The translations under genes and the position numbers were made by a program. From Lachnospiraceae bacterium (GTDB lineage Bacteria; Bacillota; Clostridia; Lachnospirales; Lachnospiraceae), in contig JAAVAE010000010.1 of the NCBI GenBank assembly GCA_014804245.1, positions 1-64,000 on the forward strand: a DNA stretch of 64,000 bases. The letters run 5' to 3'. Positions 47,971-57,572 of the stretch are shown piece by piece. Below the pieces are notes generated by a model. That model did no database searches. It was not told where the DNA came from and saw nothing but the letters and a program-made list of their open reading frames with translations. Within the stretch, counting starts at the first letter, position 1. Every line of letters begins with the position of its first letter.

Positions 47971-49716
47971 ATGACAGAAGAAATTATGAGTGCCGTAAGC
48001 GGCGAGGTATTCGGTGTCTGGTTCTTGATCGGAGCAGCGCTGGTATTCTGGATGCAGGCAGGTTTTGCAATGGTAGAGACCGGCTTTACCAGAGCAAAGA
48101 ATGCAGGTAATATTCTGATGAAGAACCTGATGGATTTCTGCATTGGTACAGTTGTTTTTATCCTAATTGGATTTGGTCTTTTGTTTGGTGAGGATCTGGT
48201 TGGTCTGATTGGAAAGCCGGGATTTGATATTTTTACCAATTATGCAAATTTCGACTGGTCCAATTTCGTATTTAATCTTGTATTCTGTGCAACCACTGCA
48301 ACGATTGTTTCCGGCGCAATGGCAGAGAGAACAAAATTTTTATCTTACTGTGTTTACTCGGGTATTATTTCAGCTTTGATTTATCCCATTGAAGCCCACT
48401 GGATCTGGGGCGGCGGCTGGCTTGCCCAGGCAGGTTTCCACGATTTTGCAGGTTCCTGTGCAATACATATGGTTGGCGGTATTTCAGCCCTAATCGGTGC
48501 AAAAGTGTTAGGTCCCCGTATTGGTAAATTTGTAAAGGATAAAGATGGAAAGATTACCAAAGTAAATGCCTTCCCCGGGCATAATCTTCCGATTGGATGC
48601 CTTGGAGTATTTATCTTATGGTTTGGCTGGTACGGATTCAATGGTGCAGCATGTACCAGTATGGATCAGCTGGGTTCGGTATTTGTCACAACGACAATCT
48701 CACCTGCCATTGCAACGGTAGTATGTATGGTCTTTACATGGGTAAAATATGGCAAGCCTGATGTTTCCATGTGTCTAAATGCATCTCTGGCAGGTCTGGT
48801 TGCTATCACAGCATCCTGTGATGTGACGGATGTGGCAGGAGCAATTGTAATCGGCGCAGTAGCTGGCCTTTTGGTGGTATTTGGTGTCTGGTTCCTTGAT
48901 TATAAGCTTCATATTGATGATCCTGTCGGCGCCGTTGCAGTTCACTGTTTAAACGGTATCTGGGGAACCATTGCAGTTGGTCTTTTTGCCACAACAGCTG
49001 CCCCCGGAAATGATAGTCTTGTAGGTCTTTTCTATGGCGGAGGATTTAAGCTCCTTGGAATCCAGCTGGTTGGATTTGCAGCTGTAGCTGCATGGGCTGC
49101 AGTGACGATAACAATCGCGTTTTTCATTATTAAAGCAACGGTTGGCCTTCGTGTTACCCAGGAAGAAGAGATTGTCGGTCTTGACTCCTGTGAACATGGT
49201 CTGCCTTCTGCCTATGCAGGATTCAGTATCATGGATATTGCAAATACAATGACGATGGAAGTAAACGAAAACACAGATCTTGGTACAGAGGAGTATGCGG
49301 CAGCATCTGAAGCTCAGAAGGATGCAGCAGTGAAGGTGGTTGCACCTGCCGTGGCAGCTACCGGTATCTACAAAGTTGCCGTGATTGCAAAATTGTCCAG
49401 ATATGATAAGTTAAAGAAAGCCATGAACGATTTGGGCGTAACTGGCATGACGGTAACACAGGTTATGGGATGCGGTATTCAAAAGGGCGCCGGAGAAATG
49501 TATCGTGGTGTTGAAGTGGATGCAACCTTGCTTCCTAAAGTGAAGGTTGAGGTCGTTGTCAGCAAGATTCCTGTTGAATCCGTAATCGAGGCGGCAAAGA
49601 AAGCGCTGTATACCGGTCATATCGGCGACGGCAAGATTTTCGTATACAACGTGGACAGAGTTGTTAAAGTCCGTACCGGAGAAGAAGATTTTGCAGCATT
49701 GCAGGATGTAGAATAA
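47971..49716 (+). CDS. amt: Ammonium transporter with fused C-terminal PII (GlnB/GlnK) domain
   Basis: Amt motifs (FAMVETGFTRAKNAGNILMKN, HMVGGISALIGA) followed by PII motifs (VTGMTVTQVMGCGIQKGAGEMYRGVEV, TGHIGDGKIFVYNVDRVVKVRTGE). Confidence 0.95.
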   Translation: MTEEIMSAVSGEVFGVWFLIGAALVFWMQAGFAMVETGFTRAKNAGNILMKNLMDFCIGTVVFILIGFGLLFGEDLVGLIGKPGFDIFTNYANFDWSNFVFNLVFCATTATIVSGAMAERTKFLSYCVYSGIISALIYPIEAHWIWGGGWLAQAGFHDFAGSCAIHMVGGISALIGAKVLGPRIGKFVKDKDGKITKVNAFPGHNLPIGCLGVFILWFGWYGFNGAACTSMDQLGSVFVTTTISPAIATVVCMVFTWVKYGKPDVSMCLNASLAGLVAITASCDVTDVAGAIVIGAVAGLLVVFGVWFLDYKLHIDDPVGAVAVHCLNGIWGTIAVGLFATTAAPGNDSLVGLFYGGGFKLLGIQLVGFAAVAAWAAVTITIAFFIIKATVGLRVTQEEEIVGLDSCEHGLPSAYAGFSIMDIANTMTMEVNENTDLGTEEYAAASEAQKDAAVKVVAPAVAATGIYKVAVIAKLSRYDKLKKAMNDLGVTGMTVTQVMGCGIQKGAGEMYRGVEVDATLLPKVKVEVVVSKIPVESVIEAAKKALYTGHIGDGKIFVYNVDRVVKVRTGEEDFAALQDVE

Positions 49717-49820
49717 AGTGCTTTTTCCTAATTCCTTAGTTTAGTATATACATGAAGTGAAAATGCCTGCTTGCAGAAGTATTTTCACGAATGTATCGAG
49801 CGGCTTGCCGCGAGATGCAA

Positions 49821-49889
49821 ATGCGAAACCCCGGATGCTTCCACCATCCGGGGTTTTGCTTTGTGCTAGCTTGGCACTAATTTCTTTCT
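49821..49889 (+). repeat. 69-bp direct repeat copy 1 (contains terminator hairpin)
   Basis: 65/69 identical by eye to 51381-51449; ACCCCGGATG...CATCCGGGGT hairpin. Confidence 0.85.
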
Positions 49890-50070
49890 TGGCTACTGAT
49901 AGTATAGCGAATGCAGATGCTATTATCAAGTAATTTTATTTTTCGTTCATAGTTATTCTTCTGTATGCACTTTAACTTTAATATTGGAGGAATTGTTTTT
50001 AGATACAATTATTGAGGAACCTATTGCAGTATAGCTTGCATTTTCAAATCCCTTTTTTAGTCCTGTGACC

Positions 50071-50712
50071 TTATTTGAGCAATTCAGCTAAAAGATTTCT
50101 GGCATCTTCAAATCCTTGTTTATATGCTAATAAACCATAAACAGCACCTACGGCATTGTTGGCAGATAAGGCATGATCAATGGCTTCCATTTGGTCATCA
50201 TTTAGGGAATATTTTTTTAATTCAGCTGTTTTTGCATCGGCTTTATCTTTGATATCTTGATATTGGGAATTAGTTGTTAAAATTGGCCCTAAAGTTCCAT
50301 TAATTCTTTTTTCAAGAAAATCGTCTAATAAGGAATTACACAATATCTCTTTTTTGGATTTCTCATTTGAAGATGCACATTCCTTTAAAAAGTTATCAAT
50401 GTTTGTAGATTGAGTATTTGTATACCCTTGCTCCATGACTTTATATAGTTGAAAGCCAATAATTGCACCTACTTGTAAATATACATCGCTATGCGTGGTT
50501 GCAAATTCAATTAACAGGTCATGAAGAATTTCGTCCTTTTCAGGCGTGCATGGAAAAATTTTTGCCAGCTTTTCACAAATAATGTTGAAAGAAGCATTAA
50601 TGTTGGCCTCATACGAATCGGCGTTTTTTTCTGATGCATCTGCACCATATAAAAGAAGAGAAGTGACATTGGCTAGGTTTATCCTGCTTAGTAATTGGTT
50701 AAATTCAGACAT
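50071..50712 (-). CDS. Conserved-looking protein of unknown function
   Basis: 213-aa ORF with RBS-like GGGGG upstream; C-terminal AVYGLLAYKQGFEDARNLLAELLK. Confidence 0.65.
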   Translation of the reverse strand: MSEFNQLLSRINLANVTSLLLYGADASEKNADSYEANINASFNIICEKLAKIFPCTPEKDEILHDLLIEFATTHSDVYLQVGAIIGFQLYKVMEQGYTNTQSTNIDNFLKECASSNEKSKKEILCNSLLDDFLEKRINGTLGPILTTNSQYQDIKDKADAKTAELKKYSLNDDQMEAIDHALSANNAVGAVYGLLAYKQGFEDARNLLAELLK

Positions 50713-50765
50713 TTTATATCCCCCTTTGTGTTCTTATATTCTGTATTGATTTATTAATTATAATA

Positions 50766-50817
50766 TGCCGTCAAAATGCCGTCAACACATATTTTGACGG
50801 CATTTTGACATTATAAT
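50766..50817 (+). promoter_or_regulatory. TGCCGTCA iterons and -10 TATAAT upstream of RHH gene 1
   Basis: TGCCGTCA at 50766 and 50777, TGACGGCA at 50795, TATAAT at 50812. Confidence 0.7.
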
Positions 50818-50844
50818 AAAGGCATAAAACATTAGGAGTCTCAT

Positions 50845-51015
50845 ATGGAACCAAAGCAAGCTAAGTTTACAATAAGAGTCAATTCAGAATTACTAAGAAA
50901 ATTTCATTTTGTTGCAGAGTATAATGCTCGTTCAGCTAACAGAGAGATAGAGGTCATTATGAAAGAGCACGTAAAAGCATTTGAAAGAATTTATGGTAGA
51001 ATTGAGCAAGACTAA
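50845..51015 (+). CDS. Small ribbon-helix-helix (Arc-like) protein 1 (not in supplied ORF track)
   Basis: MEPKQAKFTIRVNSELLRKFHFVAEYNARSANREIEVIMKEHVKAFERIYGRIEQD*. Confidence 0.8.
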   Translation: MEPKQAKFTIRVNSELLRKFHFVAEYNARSANREIEVIMKEHVKAFERIYGRIEQD

Positions 51016-51025
51016 TAAGAAATAG

Positions 51026-51079
51026 AGCCGTCATAGTGCCGTCAAAACACAAACTGCCGTCATTCCGACTTTATAATAA
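51026..51079 (+). promoter_or_regulatory. Duplicated iteron operator upstream of RHH gene 2
   Basis: AGCCGTCA at 51026, TGCCGTCA at 51037 and 51055, followed by TTTATAATAAGGGCATAA. Confidence 0.7.
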
Positions 51080-51108
51080 GGGCATAATGTTTTTATGGAG
51101 GTTTAATT

Positions 51109-51279
51109 ATGCCATCAGATTTATCAAAGTTTACGGTACGAACTGACTGCGAACTTCTAAAAAAGTTTCGCTATGTCGCAGAATATAATGCGCGTTCTGC
51201 AAATAGGGAAATTGAAGTTTTAATGAAAAAGCATATTGCCGATTTTGAAGAGGTACATGGCAGTATAGAGTTCGAGTAA
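51109..51279 (+). CDS. Small ribbon-helix-helix (Arc-like) protein 2 (not in supplied ORF track)
   Basis: MPSDLSKFTVRTDCELLKKFRYVAEYNARSANREIEVLMKKHIADFEEVHGSIEFE*; paralogue of RHH 1. Confidence 0.8.
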   Translation: MPSDLSKFTVRTDCELLKKFRYVAEYNARSANREIEVLMKKHIADFEEVHGSIEFE

Positions 51280-51380
51280 CTTCCTATTTATACTTTTATA
51301 CTGATGTGCGTGATAACATTTTGATAACAAAATTTTTAAAATTATATAAAAAACATAGTTTTTGAGTAAAAAACCATGAA

Positions 51381-51449
51381 ATGCGAAACCCCAGATGCTT
51401 CCACCATCCGGGGTTTTGCGTTGTGCTAATTTGGCACTAATTTCTTTCT
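51381..51449 (+). repeat. 69-bp direct repeat copy 2
   Basis: See copy 1 at 49821-49889. Confidence 0.85.
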
Positions 51450-51583
51450 GGGATGATGCAAATTTGATGCATTGACCATGTATAATGGTAAAAGTAAATT
51501 TATAAAACTTTATGAGGGAAGAAAAAAGTGATGAAATTATAAATTTGCCGTTTGGAAAGAGATAAATTAATAGGGAGATTTAC

Positions 51584-52999
51584 ATGAAAAACAAAATTTT
51601 TTGTTCCTGTGCGATGCTGTGCCTGCTGATTATCAGTGCTGCATCGGGATATAACTGGTATCGGAATAGTCATAAAAATTTCGAATGCAGAACGGATGAA
51701 AAGACCAATAAAAAAGCAATAGATGCTTATTATGAATTTCTTAATGACGAACAGGAAGTATATGTCAAGGATGAACATTTGAATAGTTTGTCAAATGATG
51801 CTGTGGTGCCTGAAAAATTTACATTATTATATAATGGACAGGACACAGGTATTGAGATTTCGACTTACGTTCAAGATCGGAGATATGATAAGAATGGAGT
51901 TTTGGTTTACTCTGAATTTGTCAGTGATTATTATGAAAGTGAAATAGAAATTCCCCGTCGCCAATGGGTATTGTATATTTGTACTCCATTTCTGGAACAA
52001 CAGATCTTTCCGGTTAAAGATTTAATTGTTGATGAGGATACAGAAACACTTTATATATATCGGGAGACATCAGACGTTGAATTAATAGAAAAAATTAATC
52101 TTGCAGATAAATATTTAGAAACGGAAACGATCAGTGAACTTTTATTAGAAGATAGTATAATTAGTGAATATCAGCTTCCGGGCGATGGCAAAGCGCTCTC
52201 TGATTTGCAATTCAAATTTACAAGCATTGAAAATGGAGAAGCCGGCTATGTTCTGAAAGGCGAAGCTGAAGGAATTTACAAAGATACGGGAGAAAAATAT
52301 TACATAGATTGGGAGTGGAATGGAACTACAAAAAAAGAAAAAATAACTCCATACATTCTCGAAAAATGGGATGCCAAAAAAGATAAAGACATTTTTGATA
52401 AATGCAATGAAATATTTGACCGGATTGAACAAGGAGACTGGTCGGATGTGCCTCCCATAGAAGGTATGGAATATATGTGGGGAATGAATGGGACAGAAGG
52501 CGACTGGATACGTGTTGACGTAAATCAAGATGGTCTGCCGGAGATAATCAGCCAGTGTGGTAATGGGCAATGGACAGAAAACAAACGGCCTATAGATCTG
52601 ATTTTTTCATGGAATAAAGATAAGGTAGAATTGGTTTATACGGATTTAATTGATGCTGCTGGATTTTGTTATTACAGTGGAAACGGAAAACTTATATATG
52701 AATATCAAGCTTTAATGCAGTATGCTTCTTATTCACAATGTATATTTGATGTAAAGTGGAAACACAAAAATTTGCATACCCTAAGATTTGACAGGGAATT
52801 TTCGGAAGCAACCTGTGAAGCTGTCATGACTTTTTATTCTGTGCGTCCTAAAACAAATGATGAATTGAAGGATAATCCGGATAATAATTATTGGGTACAG
52901 GAAATTATTACGCAAGATCAATTTCTTGAAAATTATCAAGAAATGACAGGTGTTGATTATATTAAGGATAATGAAGATTGGAAATCTGAATTTCAATGA
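51584..52999 (+). CDS. Membrane-anchored/exported protein of unknown function
   Basis: N-terminal CSCAMLCLLIISAASGY hydrophobic segment; one RVDVNQDGLPEII (FG-GAP/VCBS-like) motif. Confidence 0.6.
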   Translation: MKNKIFCSCAMLCLLIISAASGYNWYRNSHKNFECRTDEKTNKKAIDAYYEFLNDEQEVYVKDEHLNSLSNDAVVPEKFTLLYNGQDTGIEISTYVQDRRYDKNGVLVYSEFVSDYYESEIEIPRRQWVLYICTPFLEQQIFPVKDLIVDEDTETLYIYRETSDVELIEKINLADKYLETETISELLLEDSIISEYQLPGDGKALSDLQFKFTSIENGEAGYVLKGEAEGIYKDTGEKYYIDWEWNGTTKKEKITPYILEKWDAKKDKDIFDKCNEIFDRIEQGDWSDVPPIEGMEYMWGMNGTEGDWIRVDVNQDGLPEIISQCGNGQWTENKRPIDLIFSWNKDKVELVYTDLIDAAGFCYYSGNGKLIYEYQALMQYASYSQCIFDVKWKHKNLHTLRFDREFSEATCEAVMTFYSVRPKTNDELKDNPDNNYWVQEIITQDQFLENYQEMTGVDYIKDNEDWKSEFQ

Positions 53000-53179
53000 A
53001 AGGAAATATATGACAAGATATATAAAGGATATTTATTTGAAACAGCCGGAAGAAAGTGATTTGCTAGAAAATTGTTATTTTTTTACTGCTTCTTCTTATG
53101 GAATTGCTCAGATGGATAGTAAAGTCGAGATACTTATAATGGCAGCATGAAATGGGACTCTAAGAAAGGATGGTTTGTT

Positions 53180-53449
53180 ATGAGCAATTTGTTATCATAT
53201 AAGAACTATAATGGAACAGTGGAATATTCAAAAGAGGATAGTTGCCTTTTTGGAAAAGTCATCGGAATAAAGTCTTTGTTATCTTATGAAGGGGATTCTG
53301 TTAAGGAACTTGAGCAGCCATATAAGGGGACATTTAATGTAAGGATTAGTCCGGAACTTCACCGGAACATTGCCGTTTATGCAATCGAGCATGGAAAAAG
53401 TTTAAATGCTGTTGTTGAAGAAGCTATTGGAAATATGGTTGGTGCATAA
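53180..53449 (+). CDS. HicB-family antitoxin-like protein with apparent internal deletion
   Basis: LLSYKNYNGTVEYSKEDSCLFGKVIGIKSLLSYEGDSVKEL | EQPYKGTFNVRISPELHRNIAVYAIEHGKSLNAVVEEAI. Confidence 0.65.
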   Translation: MSNLLSYKNYNGTVEYSKEDSCLFGKVIGIKSLLSYEGDSVKELEQPYKGTFNVRISPELHRNIAVYAIEHGKSLNAVVEEAIGNMVGA

Positions 53450-53583
53450 GGAAAAGACAAAAATGACAAGAGAAAAAGTAGAAAATTTGCAGTATACGGA
53501 TACGTTGACAAATCAGGACTTGACAGAATAGAGGAAAAGGCTTATAGTTATCCATAAGAAATGGGTTTTTACCGTACATCCTG

Positions 53584-54102
53584 TTACGGCCTGCTCGTTT
53601 CTTTTTTTACTGCCAAAATGTCATACAAGTATTTCTTGCCATTTTCGGCATGGTTAATCAGTAGCTGAGCATAGAAAATATTGTATCTGACAAGTACATT
53701 TTCCTCATAGACAGGTAGTGCAAACCGCACATCATATCTGTACCATCCGTGCATGGCATTTTTCACGTGTTTTTCTTTCCGATTTTCTTCATAAGCTGGA
53801 TTCGAGGCGATTTGTATCAGCTCCGGTATTGCAGTGGCGGCATTTGCCTTAGCTTTTGCATTTGCACCCATAAGGCTTTTTCGGCTTTCAGATTCCGTGT
53901 ATTCCTCGGGCAACTCATTTCCAATGAAAATGCACTCTGCATTTTCTTCAATCTCGTAATAGTCCCCGACATATCCTTTGAGGTACTGCTTTACGTCATC
54001 CCAGTCAATTTGCCGTTTTCCCTTGAAACGGATATCGTTAATCAAGACCAGCTTTTTACTGTCAGCATCGGTTATGATATTTACATTCCTGTTTTCAAGC
54101 AT
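53584..54102 (-). CDS. Conserved hypothetical protein
   Basis: ORF of ~170 aa from MLENRNVNIITDADSKKLVLINDIRFKGKRQIDWDDVKQYLKGYVGDYYEI; ORF track extends to 54201. Confidence 0.55.
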   Translation of the reverse strand: MLENRNVNIITDADSKKLVLINDIRFKGKRQIDWDDVKQYLKGYVGDYYEIEENAECIFIGNELPEEYTESESRKSLMGANAKAKANAATAIPELIQIASNPAYEENRKEKHVKNAMHGWYRYDVRFALPVYEENVLVRYNIFYAQLLINHAENGKKYLYDILAVKKETSRP

Positions 54103-54336
54103 CCTTGTTGTTCCCCTTTTTCTTTTCTCTTGATTTGTAGACGTTATATTTATTCTTGTATTTCCGATTACAAAATTCATTTTAGTAAACTCTTTAGCCA
54201 ATCTTTTCAGAATATTCTTTCTGAAAGTCCATTGTCACAACCTGCGGTGCGTTCCCCATAGCTATTGCGATTATATTATAGCATGTCGGGAGGATAATTT
54301 TACTGTTAGATGCGCTCGCATATTTTGGGATAAAGG

Positions 54337-54798
54337 TTAAACTAAATTCATTACCATACACTCGTCCGATGCACAAAAGCCGAGAGTTTCGTAAAGCGGT
54401 CTGCCTAAATCAGTAGCGTCTAAACTGATTTCTGTAACTCCTTTTCCTTTCGCCTCATCTATTAATATCTGTACGAGCCTACACGCGACACCCCGTCTGC
54501 GATAATCGGTGTTTGTATAGACATTCATTAGGTGTGCTCTATTTCCTGTAGGATGCAAAAACGTAGGCATCATTTCAATATATGACATGCTTGCACAAGC
54601 CACGGCTTTACCTTTTTTCAAAGCAATACTGGTTGTTTGATTCCCTTCAAGAAAATAGCGTCTACTATTTGCAATAAGCTCATCTGAAAAAACAAAATCA
54701 TCCAACAATTCATTTACTTTCCGAAGCATTTCCAAGCGAATACTCATAAGCATATCTATATCCTCTTTCGTTGCTATTCTATATTCCATAACATTCAT
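54337..54798 (-). CDS. GNAT-family N-acetyltransferase
   Basis: MEYRIATKEDIDMLMSIRLEML...HLMNVYTNTDYRRRGVACRLVQILIDEAKGKGV. Confidence 0.88.
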   Translation of the reverse strand: MNVMEYRIATKEDIDMLMSIRLEMLRKVNELLDDFVFSDELIANSRRYFLEGNQTTSIALKKGKAVACASMSYIEMMPTFLHPTGNRAHLMNVYTNTDYRRRGVACRLVQILIDEAKGKGVTEISLDATDLGRPLYETLGFCASDECMVMNLV

Positions 54799-55090
54799 CC
54801 TTCTAATTCAATTTTAGTATTTAGTTAAATAGGAATTTTATTTCATTGCTTAGTATAGCAACTAAACACTTAATGTTCTACTTATATTTTAGAGAATCAG
54901 TTCACGCAGTCCTTTCATAATATGTTATACTTTGTTATGTAATTTTTCTTCCCTTGTTTTTACCCTTAGTAGGGTTCGCAAAGCCTTATGGTACGATATA
55001 ACACAAAGGAGTACATAAGGGAAAACTCACTTACAGAAAAGTTAGCGTTTATAAGGGTAGCGGAGAATTTTTGAAGAAAAGGAAAGCGAG

Positions 55091-55430
55091 ATGGCTATGA
55101 ATTTGCAGTATACGGATACAATGACCAGTGAGGAATATAATGAACTTCGAATGTGTGTGGGCTGGTGTCCGATTACGGAAGGAAAGGCTGAGAGAGGACT
55201 TGAACACACTACTTTTCTAATGGCAGCAAGAGACAGGGGTAAGATTGTCGCCATGGGCAGAATGCTCTTTGACTTTGGATATACGGCATACCTGGGCGAT
55301 GTCATTGTCCGTCCGGAATATCAGGGACAGATGCAAACCTCTGTCCCCTCATTTCCTACTGCCTGCCGCTGCCCCTATCCCCAGAGTCAAGGCCGAACTG
55401 TTAATGGTAGTTGGTGAGTTTTGGCAATAA
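55091..55430 (+). pseudogene. Truncated GNAT acetyltransferase
   Basis: MAARDRGKIVAMGRMLFDFGYTAYLGDVIVRPEYQGQ GNAT-like motif, then the homology breaks off. Confidence 0.65.
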
Positions 55431-55577
55431 TAATTGACAATATAAAGTGTTTATGTTAGTCTAACTGTATATCGCATGATAGCTAAAAGCGGGAACGAAG
55501 AGAAGTAAAACCACGACAAACAGGCTGTCTTCTGTCGTTAGATAGAAGATGGCCTTTATTTTAGGAGGAGACGGAAC

Positions 55578-57554
55578 ATGAATAAGGGAAAGTATTATAT
55601 TACCACAGCCATTGCCTACACATCAGGGAAGCCCCATATTGGCAACAGCTATGAGATTGTACTGGCTGACAGCATTGCCAGATTTAAAAGGAAAGACGGT
55701 TATGATGTCTTTTTCCAGACGGGTACGGATGAGCATGGGCAGAAGATTGAGTTAAAGGCGGAGGAAGCAGGCATTACCCCCAAGGAATTTGTAGACGGGG
55801 TGGCAGGAACAATTAAAGAACTGTGGAATTTGATGGACACCTCCTATGATCATTTTATCCGCACCACGGATGGTTACCATGAAAAGCAGGTACAGAAAAT
55901 ATTTAAAAGGCTGTATGATCAGGGAGATATTTATAAAGGCGCTTATGAGGGAATGTATTGTACACCCTGTGAATCTTTCTGGACAGAATCCCAGCTGGTG
56001 GACGGTAAATGTCCCGACTGTGGAAGAGAGGTCAAGCCGGCGAAGGAAGAAGCCTATTTCTTCAAAATGAGCAAATATGCGGACAAACTGATAGAGCATA
56101 TCAATGCACATCCGGAATTTATTCAGCCGGTGTCCCGCAAGAATGAAATGATGAACAATTTCCTTTTGCCGGGTCTTCAGGACTTGTGTGTCTCAAGAAC
56201 CTCTTTTAAATGGGGAATTCCGGTAGATTTTGATGACAAACATGTGGTTTATGTGTGGCTTGATGCGCTGACCAACTATATCACAGGAATTGGGTATGAG
56301 TGTGACGGGGAAAGTACGGAGCAATATCACAAGCTCTGGCCCGCGGATCTGCATCTGATTGGAAAAGATATTATCCGTTTCCATACGATTTACTGGCCTA
56401 TTTTCCTGATGGCGCTGGGTGAGCCTCTGCCAAAACAGGTATTTGGTCATCCATGGCTTTTACAGGGAGACGGAAAGATGAGCAAGTCCAAGGGAAATGT
56501 GCTTTATGCAGATGACCTTGTAAACTTCTTTGGTGTTGATGCGGTGCGTTATTTTGTGCTTCATGAGATGCCTTTTGAGAATGACGGAACGATTTCTTGG
56601 GAGCTTTTGGTGGAAAGGATTAATTCCGACCTTGCCAATACCCTTGGAAATCTGGTAAACAGAACCATTTCCATGAGCAATAAATACTTTGACGGCGTGG
56701 CGGCTGACAAGGGCTGCGAGGAAGCGGTAGATGCAGAACTTAAGGCAGTTGCAACAGGCGCTTATGCCAAAGTGGCAGCGAAGATGGAAGAACTGCGGGT
56801 TGCAGATGCCCTTACAGAGATTTTTGCATTGTTTAAACGCTGCAATAAATATATTGATGAGACGGAGCCATGGGTGCTTGCCAAGGATGAGGCAAAGAAG
56901 GACCGTCTTTCCACCGTGCTTTATAACCTGATTGAAAGCATTGTGATCGGCGCATCCCTGTTAGAGCCCTATATGCCGTCCACAGCAAAGAAAATTGCTG
57001 ATCAGCTGTGCACGCAGCTTCGGGGATTTGAGGAGCTTGACCGCTTTGGACTTTATCCTTCCGGAAATAAAGTGACACAGAAGCCTGAAATCCTTTTTGC
57101 ACGTCAGGATGTGAAGGAAGTCGTAGAGAAAGCGGAGGCTATGTTTGCGGAAAGAAAGGCTGCGCAGGAGGCGAAAGACAATCAGGATACAGAAGATTTG
57201 GCGGATGTGATTGATATTGATCCTAAGGAAGAGATTACTTATGATCTGTTTGATAAAATGCAGTTCCAGGTAGGAGAAATTATTGCCTGCGAGGAGGTGC
57301 CTAAGTCGAAAAAGCTGCTCTGCTCAAAAGTACGTATTGGAAGTCAGGTAAAACAGATTGTTTCCGGTATTAAGCAGCATTACAGCGCACAGGAAATGGT
57401 AGGCAAAAAGGTTATGGTGTTAGTTAATTTAAAACCCGCCACGTTAGCGGGTGTGCTGTCAGAGGGGATGTTGCTCTGCGCAGAAGATGCCGATGGTAAT
57501 CTGGCACTTCTTACACCGGAAAAAGATATGCCGGCAGGAGCGGAAATCTGCTAG
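55578..57554 (+). CDS. metG: Methionine--tRNA ligase with C-terminal tRNA-binding domain
   Basis: YYITTAIAYTSGKPHIGNSYE, KMSKSKGNVLYAD, C-terminal FQVGEIIACEEVPKSKKLLCSKVRIG. Confidence 0.97.
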   Translation: MNKGKYYITTAIAYTSGKPHIGNSYEIVLADSIARFKRKDGYDVFFQTGTDEHGQKIELKAEEAGITPKEFVDGVAGTIKELWNLMDTSYDHFIRTTDGYHEKQVQKIFKRLYDQGDIYKGAYEGMYCTPCESFWTESQLVDGKCPDCGREVKPAKEEAYFFKMSKYADKLIEHINAHPEFIQPVSRKNEMMNNFLLPGLQDLCVSRTSFKWGIPVDFDDKHVVYVWLDALTNYITGIGYECDGESTEQYHKLWPADLHLIGKDIIRFHTIYWPIFLMALGEPLPKQVFGHPWLLQGDGKMSKSKGNVLYADDLVNFFGVDAVRYFVLHEMPFENDGTISWELLVERINSDLANTLGNLVNRTISMSNKYFDGVAADKGCEEAVDAELKAVATGAYAKVAAKMEELRVADALTEIFALFKRCNKYIDETEPWVLAKDEAKKDRLSTVLYNLIESIVIGASLLEPYMPSTAKKIADQLCTQLRGFEELDRFGLYPSGNKVTQKPEILFARQDVKEVVEKAEAMFAERKAAQEAKDNQDTEDLADVIDIDPKEEITYDLFDKMQFQVGEIIACEEVPKSKKLLCSKVRIGSQVKQIVSGIKQHYSAQEMVGKKVMVLVNLKPATLAGVLSEGMLLCAEDADGNLALLTPEKDMPAGAEIC

Positions 57555-57572
57555 GCGAAATGGGAGGTTACG

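Noticed and set aside
50766-51062. CRISPR-like short repeats
   Set aside because: TGCCGTCA units are 8 bp, include an inverted copy, and sit in promoter positions; they are operators, not repeat-spacer units.
52995-53150. Small ORF MTRYIKDIYLKQPEESDLLENCYFF as an AAA ATPase fragment
   Set aside because: The first ~12 residues resemble starts of some AAA/ABC ATPases, but the rest does not; too short to support.
55440-55578. T-box riboswitch upstream of metG
   Set aside because: The conserved T-box sequence is absent; only a hairpin is supportable.
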